From Sporosarcina sp. PTS2304 (GTDB lineage Bacteria > Bacillota > Bacilli > Bacillales_A > Planococcaceae), in assembly GCF_003351785.1 (NCBI RefSeq), contig NZ_CP031230.1, forward strand, positions 62,001 through 126,000: a stretch of DNA of 64,000 bases, read 5' to 3'. Shown here piece by piece: positions 61,466 to 64,000 of this stretch (its first letter is position 1; every line of letters starts with the position of its first letter). The position numbers and the translations under genes are program-made. A model generated the notes under the pieces. The model was not told the origin of the DNA and did no database searches. It worked only from the letters and a program-made list of their open reading frames with translations.

Positions 61466-62587
61466 TTGAAAATAAAAACGATTGAACCTACACCGAGTCC
61501 AAACTCTATGAAAATCGTTTTAGATACCGCATTACCTGATGGTACGAGTCATAATTATAAAAAAACGGACGAATCTCAAGCACCGGAGCCTATTCGTTCA
61601 TTGTTGGCGATAAAAGGAATAAAAGGGATTTACCATGTATTAGACTTTATGGCCGTAGAGAGAATCGGAAATGTTCCTTGGGAATCCATTCTGGCTGAAG
61701 TGCGTGCTGTTCTAAATGAAGAAATGGATACATTAGCGACGTCTAAAGAGGTTCAACTGGATGAACATTACGGAGAAGTATACGTTCATGTTCAAACATA
61801 TAAAGACATACCTCTACAAGTAAAGGTATTTACAAGCGATGCAGAAAAACGTTTTGGATTAAGCGAACGTTTCATAAAAGCGATGGAAGTAGTTCACCAC
61901 TCAGAAGTAGAAAACTATATTTTACTTAGAAAATGGGCAGACTATGGAATTCGTTACGGTGAATTGCAGGAAGTCGGCGAACAAATTGTACAAGAACTTG
62001 AAGCAGCCTATCCGGAAACGAGACTTGCGGAGCTTATTGAAAGAGCTGAACAAACAGAAGATCCATCGAAAACTAGAGGGCGAAACATAACACTTGATGA
62101 TTTTACTGTGCCAGAATGGGAAGTACGTTTCCAATTACTAGATCAGCTGCCCGACCCTGATGTAAATGATTATCCGTTGCTTTCTAAAGCGCTTGAGGAT
62201 GAGAAAATGTCTATTCGCAGATTGGCAACAGTCTATCTCGGAATGATAGAAGATGAATCAGTCATTCCGTATATCGAAAAAGCACTGACAGATAAAAGTT
62301 GGGCTGTACGTCGAACGGCTGCCGACTGTATGAGTGACCTTGGCTACGCAGGGTTTGAAACAGCTGCTATTCGCTTGCTCCAAGATAGAAATAAATTAGT
62401 TCGTTGGCGTGCGGCTATGTTTTTGTATGAATCGGGAACAGAGAATGCATTGCCTGCTTTGCATAAAGCCGAAAATGATACAGAATTCGAAGTCAAACTA
62501 CAAATACGTATGGCAATTGCACGTATCGAAGAAGGTGAAGAAGCAAAAGGGTCTATCTGGCGTCAAATGACGGAAAGAAGCGAATAA
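61466..62587 (+). CDS. cvfC: CvfC-family protein: Nfu/NifU-N domain plus HEAT repeats
   Basis: TTG start at 61466, 6 bases after GGAGGAGA; the frame upstream belongs to the ABC-F gene overlap and is rejected. The 373-residue protein starts with a Nfu/NifU N-terminal-like domain (IEPTPSPNSMKIVLD, IKGIKGIYHVLDFMAVER). It ends with PBS-lyase/HEAT repeats (about residues 230-360: MSIRRLATVYLGMIEDESVI, WAVRRTAADCMSDLG, VRWRAAMFLYESG). This is the layout of the conserved virulence factor C family known from S. aureus. The molecular role is not established; iron-sulfur or protein-binding functions are suggested by the domains. Confidence 0.8.
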   Translation: MKIKTIEPTPSPNSMKIVLDTALPDGTSHNYKKTDESQAPEPIRSLLAIKGIKGIYHVLDFMAVERIGNVPWESILAEVRAVLNEEMDTLATSKEVQLDEHYGEVYVHVQTYKDIPLQVKVFTSDAEKRFGLSERFIKAMEVVHHSEVENYILLRKWADYGIRYGELQEVGEQIVQELEAAYPETRLAELIERAEQTEDPSKTRGRNITLDDFTVPEWEVRFQLLDQLPDPDVNDYPLLSKALEDEKMSIRRLATVYLGMIEDESVIPYIEKALTDKSWAVRRTAADCMSDLGYAGFETAAIRLLQDRNKLVRWRAAMFLYESGTENALPALHKAENDTEFEVKLQIRMAIARIEEGEEAKGSIWRQMTERSE

Positions 62588-62885
62588 AAGTAAAGTGATA
62601 ATTCACTGCCGGTATACTGTAAAGAATAGGTGGCATAGAAGCTTCAACCTAAAGAAACAGTCATTCAGTCAGCGGCATCCAATGAAAATGTATAATAAAG
62701 AATGAGAAAACTTGTCGATATCGGCAAGTTTTTTATTTTTTAAAAAAGTCGAAGCTGTGAACTTAATGAATATTTAAAGTTGTTCAACAGCAATTGATAG
62801 ATTGGTCAGTCACTGTATGGTAAAATAAACTAATTTGTATAGTAAATAATACTAGCCAATAACTTTTTGTAGGAGAGATAGACAA
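62588..62885 (+). terminator. Terminator region between cvfC and the globin sensor gene
   Basis: The main element is the hairpin at 62707-62738: AAAACTTG, a TCGATATCGG loop, then CAAGTTTT followed by TTATTTTTT. Nothing else is recognisable apart from the AT-rich promoter region of the next gene. Confidence 0.75.
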
Positions 62886-63419
62886 ATGATGCAACTATTT
62901 AAAAAACGTAACGAGAAAGTTATCTTGAAAGATGTACATGATTTCAATCGTATCGGTCAGGAGACAGGTATTATTTTACTAGATAAATTTCCGAACATAA
63001 AAAAGCAAATTCGCATGATAAATCTAACAGAAAATGATCTAGCGCATTTAGCGTTCATATATGATGATATAAAAACTGTACTGCCAAAAATGACAGATAA
63101 ATTTTATCAAGCAATGGAGATTGAACCCGGCTTACTAAAAATTATTGCAGATCATAGCAGTACGGAGCGTCTGAGAGCATCACTAACTACACATATTCAA
63201 TCCATGTTTGAAGGCAAAATAGATGAAGAATATTTAGAGCAACGAAGAACAATTGCCACAATCCATGTGCACATAGGCTTAGAATCTAAATGGTATATAG
63301 CTGCATTTGAAATATTATATGATGAGTTTTTTCAGTTCATGGAACATATCGAAATGCCGAAAGATCAATTGTTCAAAACATTACGTGCTTTCATGAAAGT
63401 GTTGAATTTGGAGCAGTAA
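62886..63419 (+). CDS. hemAT: Globin domain of a HemAT-type aerotaxis sensor, ended by an in-frame stop
   Basis: ATG 62886, 9 bases after GGAGAG. The 177 residues form the whole N-terminal protoglobin domain of a globin-coupled sensor, with the likely heme-binding His127 in IATIHVHIGLESKWYIAAF. HemAT senses oxygen and controls swimming. Translation ends in MKVLNLEQ-TAA. In HemAT proteins this place continues as NLEQQ-(L/I)VLEAY, and the same frame does continue here directly after the TAA ([12 protein letters not shown]). A single C-to-T change (CAA to TAA) would explain it. Either the gene is inactivated, or a free globin is made, or the stop is read through. Confidence 0.85.
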   Translation: MMQLFKKRNEKVILKDVHDFNRIGQETGIILLDKFPNIKKQIRMINLTENDLAHLAFIYDDIKTVLPKMTDKFYQAMEIEPGLLKIIADHSSTERLRASLTTHIQSMFEGKIDEEYLEQRRTIATIHVHIGLESKWYIAAFEILYDEFFQFMEHIEMPKDQLFKTLRAFMKVLNLEQ

Positions 63420-64000
63420 TTAGTTCTTGAAGCATATGAAGAAGTGAATGAAGAAAAGCGTCAACAAGTAGAAAGAGAAAAAACTTTCGTTAAGAACCAA
63501 GTAATAAATACTTCTCAGGAATTAGCCGCAATTAGTGAACAGACGAGTGCTTCTACAGAAGAACTATCTGCAAAGACTCAATTGCTAGAAGAAACAACGA
63601 TTCAAAATCTTTCATTCATCACAGAAACAGAAAATACATCAATAAACGGTAAAGAATTAGTAAGTACGCAAGCAGAGCAATTTGTACAAATGGTTGAGTA
63701 TATGACAGATTTGGCGAGTCGGATGGAAGAACTGTATAAGTCTTCTGATCAAATTAAGGACGTTGTGACACTCATAACTTCTATCGCAGATCAAACGAAT
63801 TTACTCTCTCTAAATGCAGCAATCGAAGCAGCGCGAGCGGGACAACATGGTAAAGGATTTGCTGTCGTTGCATCAGAAGTGCGAAATTTGTCGGTTGAAA
63901 CGAAGCAAGCGATAGGAAAAGTGACAGGAATGATCGAAGAAACGAATACTAATATAAATGATATGTCGAATTTTGTCCGTATGATGGAAAAACTCATTCA
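63420..64000 (+). pseudogene. Signalling half of the HemAT-type sensor, downstream of the in-frame stop, cut by window edge
   Basis: The frame stays open from 63420 to the edge. It encodes the linker [20 protein letters not shown], a coiled coil and the MCP signalling tip [20 protein letters not shown], followed by [20 protein letters not shown]. No ribosome binding site with a nearby start is seen after the stop, so independent translation is unlikely. The reading frame is otherwise undamaged, which points to a recent mutation, a sequencing error or readthrough. Confidence 0.75.

Noticed and set aside
63420..64000. Independent downstream chemotaxis gene after the globin stop
   Set aside because: No ribosome binding site or suitable start lies after the TAA, and the sequence continues the HemAT frame exactly; it is treated as the second half of one gene.

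Overview
The window looks like a chromosomal segment of a low-GC, Gram-positive endospore-forming relative in the Bacillales, most likely Planococcaceae (Sporosarcina-like). That placement is inferred from strong AGGAGG-type ribosome binding sites, frequent TTG/GTG starts, many Gram-positive lipoproteins and secreted proteins, a Sec-type (clade II) nitrous oxide reductase operon, hutUI, a RocB-like peptidase, an ABC-F protein and a CvfC homologue. No 16S or other marker gene is present, so the genus is not proven.

Layout. 1-5.4 kb: a GH73-type glucosaminidase cut by the left edge, a secreted transglutaminase-like protein and a FUSC-family membrane protein. 5.56-9.4 kb: Fur-controlled heme uptake operon 1 (IsdE-like lipoprotein, permease, ATPase, HugZ/HutZ-like heme enzyme, DinB protein). 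9.5-16.2 kb, minus strand: a denitrification module (cytochrome c, NosZ, NosB-like, NosD, NosY, NosF, a YtkA/FixH-like lipoprotein and a SurA-N-like lipoprotein). 16.5-18.5 kb: a NERD-nuclease/superfamily-1 helicase. 18.6-20.5 kb: an array of 21-bp phased GCTCATA repeats split by an IS256-family element with a 9-bp target duplication. 20.7-34.9 kb: seven large secreted proteins built from Ig-like, RCC1, VWA, beta-helix, cohesin and dockerin modules. 35-40 kb: a PfkB kinase, a chemotaxis receptor, a small unknown and an AraC regulator. 40.3-43.2 kb: hutU-hutI, followed by a 448-bp MITE-like remnant. 43.8-45.7 kb: a CBS-domain protein and a CPA1 antiporter. 46-49.6 kb: Fur-controlled heme uptake operon 2 (SBP, permease, ATPase, ankyrin protein, IsdG-type heme oxygenase). 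50-58.4 kb: YjiH-like membrane protein, ribokinase, DinB protein, GlcD-like oxidase, an orphan TRAP binding protein behind a consensus cre, and RocB-like peptidase. 58.4-64 kb: PAS chemotaxis transducer, ABC-F, CvfC, and a HemAT-type globin sensor split by an in-frame stop.

How the parts relate. The two heme operons carry the same transporter architecture but different heme-degrading enzymes and different predicted axial ligands on the binding protein. The nos operon is a complete catalytic, electron-transfer and copper-maturation unit, although no recognisable NosL is seen. The secreted-protein block carries both a cohesin-like and a dockerin-like protein next to each other, together with anchorless proteins that share one C-terminal Ig-like module. 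This suggests a non-covalent extracellular assembly.

The least ordinary DNA features are the phased GCTCATA array and its two dispersed relatives, one of which forms the stop codon of a gene. A GC-rich repeat element (full copy and deletion copy) flanks a DinB gene.
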